A stretch of DNA of 64,000 bases, from positions 1 through 64,000 of the forward strand of contig CAVUAO010000005.1 of assembly GCA_963739515.1 (NCBI GenBank), given 5' to 3'. Of this stretch, positions 1 to 8,206 are shown one piece after another; the stretch's first letter is position 1; each line of letters opens with the position of its first letter. Below the pieces are notes generated by a model. It did not search any database and was not told the DNA's origin. It saw only the letters and a program-made list of their open reading frames with translations. The stretch comes from JBFYTX01 sp963739515 (GTDB taxonomy: Bacteria; Chloroflexota; Dehalococcoidia; Dehalococcoidales; RBG-16-60-22). The position numbers and the translations under genes were made by a program.

Positions 1-234
1 GTGGCGGTTTTGAACTTTACGCCCGAGACGAACTTTAATTATGACGTCGGCGTACCGCTGGCGGGCACCTGGAAGGAAATATTGAATAGCGACGCGACGA
101 AATACGGCGGCAGCGGTCAGGGTAATCCCAACCCGTTGACGGCATCAACTACAGGTAAGCACGGCCGCCCCTATTCCCTCAACTTAACGATACCACCGCT
201 GGGGGTAATTTTTCTGAAACATCTCCCGCCGTAA
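1..234 (+). CDS. glgB: 1,4-alpha-glucan branching enzyme, C-terminal fragment
   Basis: This is the last 77 residues of a protein cut by the left edge of the window, so the GTG at position 1 need not be the true start. The visible part matches the C-terminal beta domain of GlgB: a GVPLAGTWKEILNSDA segment, the YGGSGQGN turn, and the PYSLNLTIPPLGVIFLK ending. GlgB introduces alpha-1,6 branches into glycogen in the cytoplasm. The catalytic barrel lies outside the window. The GH57 glycosidase nearby (494-2542, opposite strand) suggests a local alpha-glucan theme. Identification rests only on this C-terminal signature, which is quite characteristic. Confidence 0.85.
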   Translation: MAVLNFTPETNFNYDVGVPLAGTWKEILNSDATKYGGSGQGNPNPLTASTTGKHGRPYSLNLTIPPLGVIFLKHLPP

Positions 235-265
235 CCCTGATATCAGAGGCTAACCTCACCCCCTG

Positions 266-323
266 CCCCCTCTCCAAACCAGAGATTTACCATAGTAGTT
301 TTATACGTTGTTTGGAGAGGGGG
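266..323. repeat. G/C-rich inverted repeat unit A
   Basis: A 14-bp arm (266-279, CCCCCTCTCCAAAC) is exactly inverted at 310-323, with about 30 bp of AT-rich sequence between. The right arm is followed by ATAAAG. It resembles unit B at 418-472 in arms and flank, but the interiors differ. It could be a miniature mobile or REP-like element, or a transcription-terminating hairpin between converging genes. No target-site duplication was identified. Confidence 0.6.
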
Positions 324-333
324 ATAAAGACTT

Positions 334-410
334 AGAGGGGGCTGGCGCCCCCTCTCGCTCACGCACTCCCTTTAAAGAGAGGGTCGTTTAAGAGGGGTGA
401 AACCCCTCTT
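334..410. repeat. Two G/C-rich hairpins between the repeat units
   Basis: AGAGGGGGC at 334-342 pairs perfectly with GCCCCCTCT at 347-355 around a 4-nt loop. A second hairpin pairs AAGAGGGGT (390-398) with ACCCCTCTT (402-410). The second is followed by TTTCTTTTT on the + strand, so it could act as an intrinsic terminator for the branching-enzyme gene. These and the flanking units fill the gap between the convergent genes. Confidence 0.5.
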
Positions 411-417
411 TCTTTTT

Positions 418-472
418 CCCCCTCTCAAACAAGAATATTACGACACTAATAATGACACTGTTTGAGAGGGGG
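418..472. repeat. G/C-rich inverted repeat unit B
   Basis: CCCCTCTCAAAC (419-430) is inverted at 460-471 and extended by further G residues, with an AT-rich interior. The right arm is again followed by ATAAAG. The arms differ from unit A by the loss of one C, which suggests two related copies of one short interspersed element. Confidence 0.6.
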
Positions 473-493
473 ATAAAGGGGGTGAGAAGAAAC

Positions 494-2542
494 CTACGCC
501 ATGCGGATATTTAACTGTTTCCCAAGAGAAACAAATGCATCCGCCCATTCTTTGTTCTGCTTGAATTGAGGATAGACACCGCTCATCATATCCCAAAGTA
601 TTTTCTGCGCCTTCCGTAAATCCACCTCGAAAGGCAGGCTGCGTGCTAGTTTAACCGCTTCCAGAAGCTTTTTCAGGTTAACATATGACGGGTCTCTGGC
701 CAGCCGCTCGGCCATCTGTTCAAGATTTAGCTTCATTTCATAGCCGATGCCCGCGACATTCGTTTTAATGTGCCATTTCGCGGCGGTATCCAGCAGCTTC
801 TGCATTTGTACCGCATCTATGGGGGCACTTTTCACCGCGCGGCGTAATTCCATATCTATTATAAGCTCAGTTATCGAACGATACGCTTCAGGGATATCCC
901 CACCCAGCTCAGCGGAAAAGCGTGCCGGCGGATATAGCTGCTGATAAAGCGTCAGGAATGGCTCGACCCCGGCGATAGCCGACTCTACCATCGCGTCCAG
1001 AGTTTTACGCTGCTCATCATAGTCGGTGGCCGCTTTTGCCCTGAGCATCGCCGGCCGGACCAGTTGTTCGTAAATACGTTTGCCATCGTTGAGCTCAGGG
1101 ATATTGCTCTTAGCCTGCTCCAGTATTTTTAAAAAGCCGTCCTCTAACGATCCCCCGAATAGCTCCTGCGCCAGTTCTACGACGCGCCCGGCGTACTGCA
1201 TGACCTGGACCGGCTCGGGACGGGAAAGCTCATCGAAAAACCAGCCGTCGCTCGTATACATCAGCATAGCATGACGCTGCAACTCGAGCAGCTTGAGCGC
1301 GGTGGCCTTTTCATCTTCATTAAGCTCGCGGCTCGCATACCGGCTCAAGAAACTTTTAAGGCTCTCCGGAGACCGGTCGAGGATGACATCGACATAGCCG
1401 TCGCGGGCCGCCCAGGGGTCTTTGAAGAACCGACGGGCTTTTGCCTCATAACGCGGGGCCAGTGTGTCGCGTAGCATGTCGAAGGCGTTGCGCAGCGGCG
1501 TCCGCCACTGCTGGTTCCAGCCGGGGTGGCTGCCGGCGCCGGTCCTATCGCCGCAATCGCTCCACCAGCGGTCGACGCCGTGCCCGCAGCTCCAGGATGT
1601 TTTTTCGATGATTTGCACCTCGTGGGTGGGGGGATATTTCTCCAGGAATTCCCCATAGTTGGTGAGTTTTGCCAGGTTATTGGCCTCGATATAGCGCATG
1701 GCGTAAGCCAGCGCCATGTCCCCGTAACGATGGTGGTGCCCGTAGTTCTCACCGTCGGTGGCGATGTGCACCAGTTGCGGTTGGTCCTTTTCATCGGAAA
1801 AGGCGTCGGTCAGTCGTTTGGCAAAAACATCGCCGCTTTTAAGTACATCCGCAAAAGATACGGCGCCGGCGATGGAACCATCGTAAAAGAAGACACTAAA
1901 AGTCCTGCCCGACGGCAGGTTGACCAGATAAGCCCGGGTGGTATCGATACCGCCGCCGCCGACGTCCTGCCAGACCGATGCGCCTATCCGGCGGACCTGC
2001 TTAGCCTGATGCGGGGCCAGGATGGTGAATTTTATGCCCAGTCCCGCCATGATGTCCAGGGTCTCCAAGTCTACCGCCGTTTCGGGCAGCCACATTCCCT
2101 CCGGTCGCCGCCCGAAGCGGTGCTCGAAGTCCCTTATTCCCCAGGCCACCTGGCTGTACCGGTCATGGTGGTTGGCGAGGGGCAGGATAACGTGGTTATA
2201 GACCCCGGCCAGCGCCCCGCCGTGCCCCGAGTAACACTGCTGGCTCTCTTTATCGGCTTCGATAATCGCCCGGTAAACGTCCGGGCTATTGGCTTCCAGC
2301 CAGGCCAGCAGCGTGGGGCCGAAGTCGAAGCTCATCCGGGCATAGTTATTGACGATATCGCTGATGTATCCGTCGCCGTCCAGGATATGCGAAGAGGCGT
2401 TGGGTAGATAGCATTCGGCGGTAACCCTCTCGTTCCAGTCGTGGTAAGGATAGGCGGAGTCCTGCCGCTCGACGCGCCCCAGCCAGGGGTTTTCGCGGGG
2501 CGGCTGGTAGAAGTGCCCGTGGATGCAGAGATACCGCTTCAT
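494..2542 (-). CDS. Glycoside hydrolase family 57 protein with DUF3536-type C-terminus
   Basis: 682 residues. The N-terminal half is a GH57 (beta/alpha)7 barrel: it opens with the CIHGHFYQPPRENPW metal/substrate motif, has the candidate nucleophile Glu at about 154 in GMWLPETAV, and the candidate acid/base Asp at about 263 in IATDGENYGHHH. GH57 enzymes are retaining alpha-glucan hydrolases or transferases. The C-terminal 350 residues are helical and of the DUF3536 kind often fused to this GH57 subtype. No signal peptide is visible, so it is probably cytoplasmic. It lies 21 nt downstream of the 2564-3289 gene and is probably cotranscribed with it. A role in glycogen turnover is inferred; exact specificity cannot be read. 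Confidence 0.85.
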   Translation of the reverse strand: MKRYLCIHGHFYQPPRENPWLGRVERQDSAYPYHDWNERVTAECYLPNASSHILDGDGYISDIVNNYARMSFDFGPTLLAWLEANSPDVYRAIIEADKESQQCYSGHGGALAGVYNHVILPLANHHDRYSQVAWGIRDFEHRFGRRPEGMWLPETAVDLETLDIMAGLGIKFTILAPHQAKQVRRIGASVWQDVGGGGIDTTRAYLVNLPSGRTFSVFFYDGSIAGAVSFADVLKSGDVFAKRLTDAFSDEKDQPQLVHIATDGENYGHHHRYGDMALAYAMRYIEANNLAKLTNYGEFLEKYPPTHEVQIIEKTSWSCGHGVDRWWSDCGDRTGAGSHPGWNQQWRTPLRNAFDMLRDTLAPRYEAKARRFFKDPWAARDGYVDVILDRSPESLKSFLSRYASRELNEDEKATALKLLELQRHAMLMYTSDGWFFDELSRPEPVQVMQYAGRVVELAQELFGGSLEDGFLKILEQAKSNIPELNDGKRIYEQLVRPAMLRAKAATDYDEQRKTLDAMVESAIAGVEPFLTLYQQLYPPARFSAELGGDIPEAYRSITELIIDMELRRAVKSAPIDAVQMQKLLDTAAKWHIKTNVAGIGYEMKLNLEQMAERLARDPSYVNLKKLLEAVKLARSLPFEVDLRKAQKILWDMMSGVYPQFKQNKEWADAFVSLGKQLNIRMA

Positions 2543-2563
2543 GTTTTTATTAGTATTTCCCGT

Positions 2564-3289
2564 CTATTTATGTGACGCGACAGGTTTTTTCTTACCAATC
2601 CGTTGATAGAATTTTTCCGGTATGTCTCCGGGGTTTTTATAATAGACAAATTGGCAGGACTCCCCGCCTACCGGGTCAGACACAAAACGGACTGATTCGA
2701 AATTGCCGGTCCTTTCAATATCCAGCATCTCCATGACCGGGCAGTGCACGCAATAGATGGGGAAGTCTTTCATGCCCCACGTGATGCGGTGGGCTTCCTT
2801 GACTCTGGCCAGGCCGGCTTGATATCCACCTTTCTGGATTATCCTTTCACCCGAGCCGCACGGCTTCATGGTAATACATACCTTTTCATCATCCTCCCGG
2901 ACGGTGATGGGCTGCAGGTGTCCCCGCATACCGCCGACCATGTGTTCCACGCGGGAACGGAAGTCCGTCTCCTCCGATGGTTTGAAAACAACCTTAGCTT
3001 CAATGGTATGCGCTTCCCTTTCCGCCTTTTCCACGGCGTCGATGCCATAATTTTTATAGATGTAGGTCAATAAACCGGTAACCCAGACCATATAGCCATC
3101 GTGGAGGTGATTAAACTCCCGGTACATCCTTTTGGCCAGGTCTTTAGCCTTCTCCTTGTCCCCGGCATCGATAGCTGCCTGTACCAGGTCTAATGTCCGT
3201 GTTCCCATTTCGTCGAGTTCCCTATCGGTAAACACCCTTTTTTTATTCACAGCAAACTGAATCCCCTTTTCTGTTATTTTTGTCGCCAT
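2564..3289 (-). CDS. Conserved hypothetical protein
   Basis: 241 residues, family not recognised. It is soluble and charged, with no signal peptide or membrane helix. The N-terminal third is helical. A Cys-rich stretch near the C-terminal third (YCVHCPVMEMLDIE) might bind a metal or cluster, and the VTVREDDEKVCITMKPCGSGER-like segment (shortened here) contains two more Cys. It is the first gene of a probable two-gene unit with the GH57 gene and is divergent from the imuB-dnaE2 cassette, whose promoter lies in the shared 93-bp gap. A relation to small L-2-amino-thiazoline-4-carboxylate hydrolase-like or V4R-like proteins is conceivable but not supported by a clear motif. Confidence 0.65.
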   Translation of the reverse strand: MATKITEKGIQFAVNKKRVFTDRELDEMGTRTLDLVQAAIDAGDKEKAKDLAKRMYREFNHLHDGYMVWVTGLLTYIYKNYGIDAVEKAEREAHTIEAKVVFKPSEETDFRSRVEHMVGGMRGHLQPITVREDDEKVCITMKPCGSGERIIQKGGYQAGLARVKEAHRITWGMKDFPIYCVHCPVMEMLDIERTGNFESVRFVSDPVGGESCQFVYYKNPGDIPEKFYQRIGKKKPVASHK

Positions 3290-3333
3290 AACAATACCCT
3301 GAGAGGCTTTCGGCTGTCAAATAGCCTTGACTC

Positions 3334-3363
3334 TTGACAAAAGAACAAATGTTCTACTATAAT
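3334..3363 (+). promoter_or_regulatory. Sigma-70-type promoter of the imuB-dnaE2 cassette
   Basis: A perfect -35 hexamer TTGACA (3334-3339) and a perfect -10 hexamer TATAAT (3358-3363) are separated by 18 bp, with the imuB ATG 20 nt further on. An SOS-box palindrome lies inside the spacer, so repressor binding should block RNA polymerase directly. Confidence 0.8.
3343..3354. promoter_or_regulatory. LexA SOS box (GAAC-N4-GTTC)
   Basis: GAACAAATGTTC fits the Gram-positive-type LexA/DinR operator GAAC-R-N-R-Y-GTTY at every defined core position, and only the outermost C and G of the 14-mer are replaced by A and T. It sits between the -35 and -10 elements of the cassette promoter. This predicts that the error-prone cassette is DNA-damage inducible. 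LexA itself is not in the window. Confidence 0.75.
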
Positions 3364-3382
3364 AGTTGCATCGGGTGAAATT

Positions 3383-4570
3383 ATGAGAATCCTTTACGTC
3401 CTGCTGCCGCATTTCCCCTGGAGGTGTGAAGTCCGGAAAAATCCCGACCTCGCCGGTAAGGCGGCGCTGGTCGTGCAGTCTAAAGATGCGGCGTCTTCAC
3501 AAAAGCTGGTGCTGGACTGGGCCCCCGAGCTCGACGGCCTGCAGACCGATATGTCTCTTCAGCAGGCGCTGGCCCGCCACGGCCAGGCCGCGCTGCTCCC
3601 GGCGGACATGCCTTATTACCGACTGGCATTCAGCGGGATACTGGACGCGCTGGAAACCGTCAGCCCCCTCGTCGAAGAAGCCGACCTCGGCTGCGCCTAT
3701 ATTGGCATCGACGGCCTGCAGCTTATCTACCCGGACGACGGCGCCATCATCGCCGCCGTGCGGGAAGCCGTACCCGGACTATTCACGCCCCGGATGGGCA
3801 TAGCCGGGAACAAGTTCCTGGCGTATCTGGCCGCCCGCCGCTGTCCTCCCGGCGGGCACCAGGTATTGACCGGGGATATCGCCCCCCTCCTCCAAGACCT
3901 CCCCTGCGATGTCCTGCCGGTGTCGCTGAAGAGCCTGGAACGCCTGCGCGACTTCGGACTTAAAACGCTCGGGCAGGTGACCGCCCTGCCGCCCGGCCCG
4001 GTACAGTCGCAGTTCGGCCCGGAGGGCAAAAAAATCTGGGAGCTCGCCGGGGGCATCGACGCGACCCCCCTTTACCCCCGGATGATGGAAGCAAGCCGGG
4101 AGGAAGCCGCCACGCTGCCTTCGGTGACCGTCTCCCTGGAGGCCATACTATTCACGGTGGAGACCCTCCTCCGGCGGGTCTTCGAGGGCATCGTCATTAA
4201 AGGACTAGGCATCCGCAGCCTGTCCCTGTGGACACAGACCTGGAACGCCGAGCACTGGGAGCGCGTCATCCGCTTTAAGGAGCCGGCCATGGACCTGAAA
4301 AACGCCCTGTCGCGCGTCAAGCGCGTCCTGGAGGACTATCCCCAGCCCGGCCCCGTCGAGCAGGTGGGCCTGAGCATTACCGGCCTGGGCTACCCGCGGG
4401 GTCGGCAGAGAAGCCTTTTTTCAGATATGAGAGCCAAGGAACACCTCGCGGAAGATATCAAGCAACTGGAGTCGAGGCTGGGCAATCCCCAGGTCTATAA
4501 AGTGAAGGAGGTGGAGCCGTGGTCGCGGATACCGGAAAGACGCTACGCGCTGACGCCTACAAGCCGCTGA
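3383..4570 (+). CDS. imuB: ImuB-like Y-family DNA polymerase paralogue (probably non-catalytic)
   Basis: 395 residues. The fold order of Y-family polymerases is recognisable: N-terminal palm (RILYVLLPHFPWRCE), a fingers/palm segment with GCAYIGIDGLQLIYP near residue 110, a helix-hairpin region (SLKSLERLRDFGLKTLGQVTALPP, shown for position only in part) near 200, and a little-finger domain to the end. The acidic residue that opens the DinB active site (DxDxFFA) is absent and the second SIDE-type motif reads GIDG, as in ImuB proteins that scaffold DnaE2 and do not polymerise. It is the first gene of the SOS-controlled cassette; its 3' end overlaps the next gene by 52 nt. No ImuA/SulA-like RecA homologue is present here. 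Confidence 0.85.
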   Translation: MRILYVLLPHFPWRCEVRKNPDLAGKAALVVQSKDAASSQKLVLDWAPELDGLQTDMSLQQALARHGQAALLPADMPYYRLAFSGILDALETVSPLVEEADLGCAYIGIDGLQLIYPDDGAIIAAVREAVPGLFTPRMGIAGNKFLAYLAARRCPPGGHQVLTGDIAPLLQDLPCDVLPVSLKSLERLRDFGLKTLGQVTALPPGPVQSQFGPEGKKIWELAGGIDATPLYPRMMEASREEAATLPSVTVSLEAILFTVETLLRRVFEGIVIKGLGIRSLSLWTQTWNAEHWERVIRFKEPAMDLKNALSRVKRVLEDYPQPGPVEQVGLSITGLGYPRGRQRSLFSDMRAKEHLAEDIKQLESRLGNPQVYKVKEVEPWSRIPERRYALTPTSR

Positions 4571-4809
4571 ACACGCCGGAAGCACTAAAGGTGGACGAAG
4601 ACACCGCCGGTCTGCCGGTGGCCGTCAGGATAAAGCGGTCCTTCCAAGGAAGGATCGCGACCATCGAGGATAAATGGCGACTCGACGACGAATGGTGGCG
4701 CGCCGAACCGGTATCGCGACTCTACTATAACGTCCTGCTCGCCTCCGGCCAGCGCCTGGTGCTCTATAAAGACCTCGTTACGGGGGCATGGTACCAGCAG
4801 GAGTATTAG
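4519..4809 (+). CDS. DUF6504-like small protein of the mutasome cassette
   Basis: 96 residues from a GTG start. The conserved core is the DKWRLDDEWWR segment followed by PVSRLYYNVLL and LYKDLVTGAWYQQ at the C-terminus, the pattern of small proteins found between imuB and dnaE2 in actinobacteria and relatives (DUF6504-like). The molecular function is unknown; a structural role in the ImuB-DnaE2 complex is inferred from position only. The reading frame starts inside the 3' end of imuB, implying translational coupling, and ends 12 nt before dnaE2. The first 30 residues are poorly conserved in appearance, so a start further downstream is possible. Confidence 0.75.
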   Translation: MVADTGKTLRADAYKPLNTPEALKVDEDTAGLPVAVRIKRSFQGRIATIEDKWRLDDEWWRAEPVSRLYYNVLLASGQRLVLYKDLVTGAWYQQEY

Positions 4810-4821
4810 GATACTACCGCC

Positions 4822-7800
4822 ATGTCCTACGCCGAGCTTCACTGCCACAGCTACTATTCCTTCCACGACGGTGCTGCGTCGCTGGAAGAGCTGATGGTGC
4901 GCACCAAAGAGCTCGGCTACCGCGCCCTGGCTATCACCGACCACGATAACCTCTGCGGCGCCATGTGCTTTGCCCAGCTGGCCAAATCCCTGGAAATGCA
5001 CGGCATCGCCGGCGCGGAACTGACGCTGGAAAACGGCTTTCACCTGACCCTGCTGGCTAAAGACGGGGAAGGCTATAAAAACCTCTGCCGCCTGATTACC
5101 GCCGCCCACAACTCCGGCGAGCGTAACGACCCCGCCCTTTCCCCCAAACTCCTGCCGGAACACGCTAAAGGACTTATCGCCCTCTCCGGCTGCCCCCGGG
5201 GAGAACTATCGCAATTAGTATCCAAGTCGCACCTGCCCGAGGCTAAAAGCCTGGTCAAACAATACCTCGACTGGTTCGGTTTAGACAACTACTATATCGA
5301 GCTCCAGCAGAACCTGGCTTTCGGCGATACGGCGCGCAACATCGCCCTGCTGAAGCTGGCTAAAGAGACCGGCGCCAAAATCGTCGCCACCGGGAACGTC
5401 CACTACCATAAACGCGAAAGGCATCAGCTGCAGGACTGCCTGGTGGCGGTGAAGAACTGCCAAAGCCTGGAGGAGACCCACCGCGAAAGGCGCCCCAACT
5501 CCGAGTATTATTTAAGGCCTATAGATGAGCTTCAAGCCCTTTTTAAAGATTGCCCCGAGGCTTTAGCCCACACGATTAAAATCGCGGAGCGCTGCACGTT
5601 CGACCTGACGAAAGACTTAAGCTATGTCTTCCCCGATTACCCCACCCCGGCCGGCGAGACGCCCCAGACCTACCTGGAAAAGCTCTGCCACGAGGCGGCG
5701 GTGCGGCGCTACGGCGTCATCACTCCGCCGGTGCAGGCGCGACTCGATGAGGAGTTCCGCCTGATAAAAAAATACAAACTCGCCGGCTTCCTGCTCATGT
5801 ACCACGAGGTCATCAAGCTGGGGCGGGACGTCATGATCGCCCAGGGGCTCAGCGACCCGTCTTTAACGCTGGAGGAAAACCCGCCGGGGAGGGGTCGCGG
5901 CTCTTCCGTAGCTTTGCTGGTGGGCTATCTCATCGGGCTCTCGCACATCGACCCCCTTAAATACAACCTCTCGCTGGAGCGTTTCCTCCCCGACGATGTC
6001 ATGACCAACGTGCCGGATATCGACCTCGATTTCCCCCGCAGCATCCGGGAAGACCTCATCCTGCGCACCCACGAAAAGTGGGGCTGGCAGCACGCCGCCC
6101 TGACCGGCACCATCAATACTTACATGATTAAAGGGGCGGTCAGGGACCTGGGGAAAGCTTTAGGCCTGCCGGAAGCGGAAATCGACCAGCTTTCCAAGCA
6201 GTCGGACTGGGGCAGTGCGAAAAGGCTCCGCGCGAAAATGGAAAGGATGCCCAACTTTAAAGATAAGGTGGATGCCCCGGTCTGGCGCGACCTGATACGG
6301 CTGTCCGCCGAGCTGGACGGCTTCCCCAAGTACATGGGGCAGCACCCCGGCGGCATGATTCTTTCCTCGGCGCCCCTCATCGATATCGTGCCGGTGCAGC
6401 GGGGGGCTATCGAGGGGCGCTACGTCTGCCAGTGGGACAAGGACAGCATCGACGACGCCGGCTTCGTGAAGATAGACTTCCTGGCGCTCGGCGCCCTTTC
6501 ACAGCTCCAGGAAGCTATCGAGCTGATTAAAGCCCGCACCGGCGAGAGAATCGATATGTCCCGCATCGACTTCGAGGATGCCAAAGTCTACGATATGCTC
6601 TGCCAGGGCGATACCATCGGCATCTTCCAGGTAGAGTCCGCCGCCCAGATGCAGACCATCACCAGACTAAGACCAAGAAACCTGCTGGACATGGCCCACG
6701 AGGTGGGCGCGGTCCGGCCCGGCGTGGGTGTGAACCACGGCGTGCAGGAGTACCTGGCGCGGCGCACCAAACGCCGGCCGGTCACTTACGACCATCCCCT
6801 GGAAAAGCGTGCTTTAGAGCGCACGCTGGGCGTGGTGCTCTTCCAGGACCAGGTCAACCAGCTGGCCATCGACGTGGCCGGTTTTGCCCCCAGCGAGGCC
6901 GACCGCCTCCGTCGCGCCTTCGGGCGCAAGCACAACGATGAGCTCATCGAGCAGTACCATCAAAAGTTCCTCGCCGGGGCGAAGGAGCGCCATCCCGATG
7001 TGGCCGCCGCGGAAAAAGTCTTTAAAAAGTTCAACGGCCAGTACATGTTCCCGGAGTCGCATGCTTTTGCCTTCGGGGTGACCGCCTACCAGGCGTCCTG
7101 GCTGAAGTATTACTACCCGCTGGAGTTCTTCGTGGGCATCTTCAACCAGCAGCCCATGGGTTTCTATAACCTCGAAACGCTGAAGGAGGACGCCCGGCGG
7201 CACGGCATCACGGTGCTGAACCCGGATATAAATAATAGCAGCGCCAAATGTGTGATAGAAATCGGGGAAGCTCGAAGGGGCGTCAGCCCCTTCGAGAATA
7301 ATTCGTCCCTCTCCCTCCGAGGGAGAGGGCAGGGTGAGGGTGATAAGAAACATCCCCCTGCCGGGATTCTTCGCTACGCTCAGAATGACAGCCCGGGCGG
7401 GGCCCTCCGTCTGGGCTTCCTGAACGTCACCGGCCTCGGCGAAGCCGCCGCCAAAGCTATCGAGGAGGGGAGGGAAAAAGGCGGGGTCTTTAAGACCATC
7501 GGGGAGTTTTTAGAGCGCACCGGCGTCCTGGAGGAAGTGGCTTTAAACCTGGCCTCGGCCGGCGCCTTCGATAGCCTTGCCTCGAACCGCCGCAAGGTGA
7601 AATGGGAAATCGGCCTCCGCTACCGCCCCATCAACTCCCAGCTGCCCCTGGCCCTCCCCGTCTCGCAGGACATGGTAGAGCTGGCCGCTCCCTCGGCATG
7701 GGAAAGCATGAAGGAGGAATACAGCGTCCTCAGCCTTTTCCCCGGCGGTCACATCATGGCGCGTCTCCGCCCCCGATTTAATCGGGGATTTTGCACCAGC

Positions 7801-8082
7801 CAAGACATCGATAAGCTGAGGGACGGCGCCGCGGTGAAGGCCGCCGGACTGGTCATCCGCCGCCAGCGGCCACAGGGCAAGGTGGTCTTTATCACCCTGG
7901 AAGATGAGTTCGGGCACATTCCCTGTATGGTCTTCGGCCCGACCTACGAGCAGAATGAACATACCTTCAGGTCGCCGTTCCTGATAATTAAGGGAAATCT
8001 CACCCGCCGCGAGGGCACCTGCAACGTGGTCATCAATGAAGTCGAAGGCCTTTACCGCCATGGAAAAAGTGCCGGCATCTAA
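4822..8082 (+). CDS. dnaE2: Error-prone DNA polymerase III alpha subunit DnaE2 (ImuC)
   Basis: 1086 residues. Domains in order: PHP domain (AELHCHSYYSFHDGA at the N-terminus; TDHDN, GNVHYH), polymerase palm with the catalytic Asp pair in VPDIDLDFPRSIR near 398-402, QHPGGMILS and VRPG motifs, tandem HhH, and a C-terminal OB-fold (AAGLVIRRQRPQGKVVFITL, partly quoted). The short C-terminus and operon position with imuB mark it as DnaE2, not the replicative enzyme, which is encoded at 39452. It performs mutagenic translesion synthesis after DNA damage. Residues about 815-862 are translated from interspersed-repeat hairpins, an in-frame insertion between the fingers and HhH regions (see separate entry). 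A second small hairpin lies under residues about 984-989. Confidence 0.93.
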   Translation: MSYAELHCHSYYSFHDGAASLEELMVRTKELGYRALAITDHDNLCGAMCFAQLAKSLEMHGIAGAELTLENGFHLTLLAKDGEGYKNLCRLITAAHNSGERNDPALSPKLLPEHAKGLIALSGCPRGELSQLVSKSHLPEAKSLVKQYLDWFGLDNYYIELQQNLAFGDTARNIALLKLAKETGAKIVATGNVHYHKRERHQLQDCLVAVKNCQSLEETHRERRPNSEYYLRPIDELQALFKDCPEALAHTIKIAERCTFDLTKDLSYVFPDYPTPAGETPQTYLEKLCHEAAVRRYGVITPPVQARLDEEFRLIKKYKLAGFLLMYHEVIKLGRDVMIAQGLSDPSLTLEENPPGRGRGSSVALLVGYLIGLSHIDPLKYNLSLERFLPDDVMTNVPDIDLDFPRSIREDLILRTHEKWGWQHAALTGTINTYMIKGAVRDLGKALGLPEAEIDQLSKQSDWGSAKRLRAKMERMPNFKDKVDAPVWRDLIRLSAELDGFPKYMGQHPGGMILSSAPLIDIVPVQRGAIEGRYVCQWDKDSIDDAGFVKIDFLALGALSQLQEAIELIKARTGERIDMSRIDFEDAKVYDMLCQGDTIGIFQVESAAQMQTITRLRPRNLLDMAHEVGAVRPGVGVNHGVQEYLARRTKRRPVTYDHPLEKRALERTLGVVLFQDQVNQLAIDVAGFAPSEADRLRRAFGRKHNDELIEQYHQKFLAGAKERHPDVAAAEKVFKKFNGQYMFPESHAFAFGVTAYQASWLKYYYPLEFFVGIFNQQPMGFYNLETLKEDARRHGITVLNPDINNSSAKCVIEIGEARRGVSPFENNSSLSLRGRGQGEGDKKHPPAGILRYAQNDSPGGALRLGFLNVTGLGEAAAKAIEEGREKGGVFKTIGEFLERTGVLEEVALNLASAGAFDSLASNRRKVKWEIGLRYRPINSQLPLALPVSQDMVELAAPSAWESMKEEYSVLSLFPGGHIMARLRPRFNRGFCTSQDIDKLRDGAAVKAAGLVIRRQRPQGKVVFITLEDEFGHIPCMVFGPTYEQNEHTFRSPFLIIKGNLTRREGTCNVVINEVEGLYRHGKSAGI
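7264..7407. repeat. Interspersed repeat cluster inserted in frame within dnaE2
   Basis: Three repeat-like pieces follow one another. A perfect 11-bp hairpin CTCGAAGGGGC/GCCCCTTCGAG lies at 7271-7296. A near-continuous palindrome CCCTCTCCCTC/GAGGGAGAGGG at 7307-7329 is followed by a GGGTGAGGG tail. A hairpin ATTCT...AGAAT at 7366-7386 lies in a GGATTCTTCGCTACGCTCAG-type sequence known from intergenic repeats of many bacteria. Together they add about 48 codons without a stop. Normal DnaE2 sequence resumes at ALRLGFLNVTGLGEAA. Confidence 0.75.
7771..7787. repeat. Small hairpin within dnaE2
   Basis: CCCCGAT (7771-7777) and ATCGGGG (7781-7787) form a 7-bp perfect stem with a 3-nt loop, translated in frame as PRFNRG in the C-terminal OB region. 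It resembles the short G/C hairpins seen elsewhere in the window and may be a second tolerated repeat insertion, but it could be chance. Confidence 0.4.
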
Positions 8083-8124
8083 GGACTGGCACTAAACGGG
8101 GCGTTTAAGATTTTTCAATGCCAG

Positions 8125-8153
8125 TTGACTTCACCCTCTGTTTCTTATATGCT
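8125..8153 (+). promoter_or_regulatory. Candidate promoter of the first FAD oxidoreductase
   Basis: TTGACT (8125-8130) and TATGCT (8148-8153) are spaced by 17 bp, 53 nt before the start codon. The gene has a GGAGG-type ribosome-binding site (GCAGGAGGCAGAGTAATG). No operator-like symmetry was noticed. Confidence 0.5.
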
Positions 8154-8206
8154 TTTTATGAACACTTCATATCAGGTTTATAGCTGATTCCGCAGGAGGC
8201 AGAGTA

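Noticed and set aside
1526..2407. Long + strand open frame of 293 codons
   Set aside because: Antisense to the conserved GH57 gene; its product is Val/Gly/Arg-rich with no family features.
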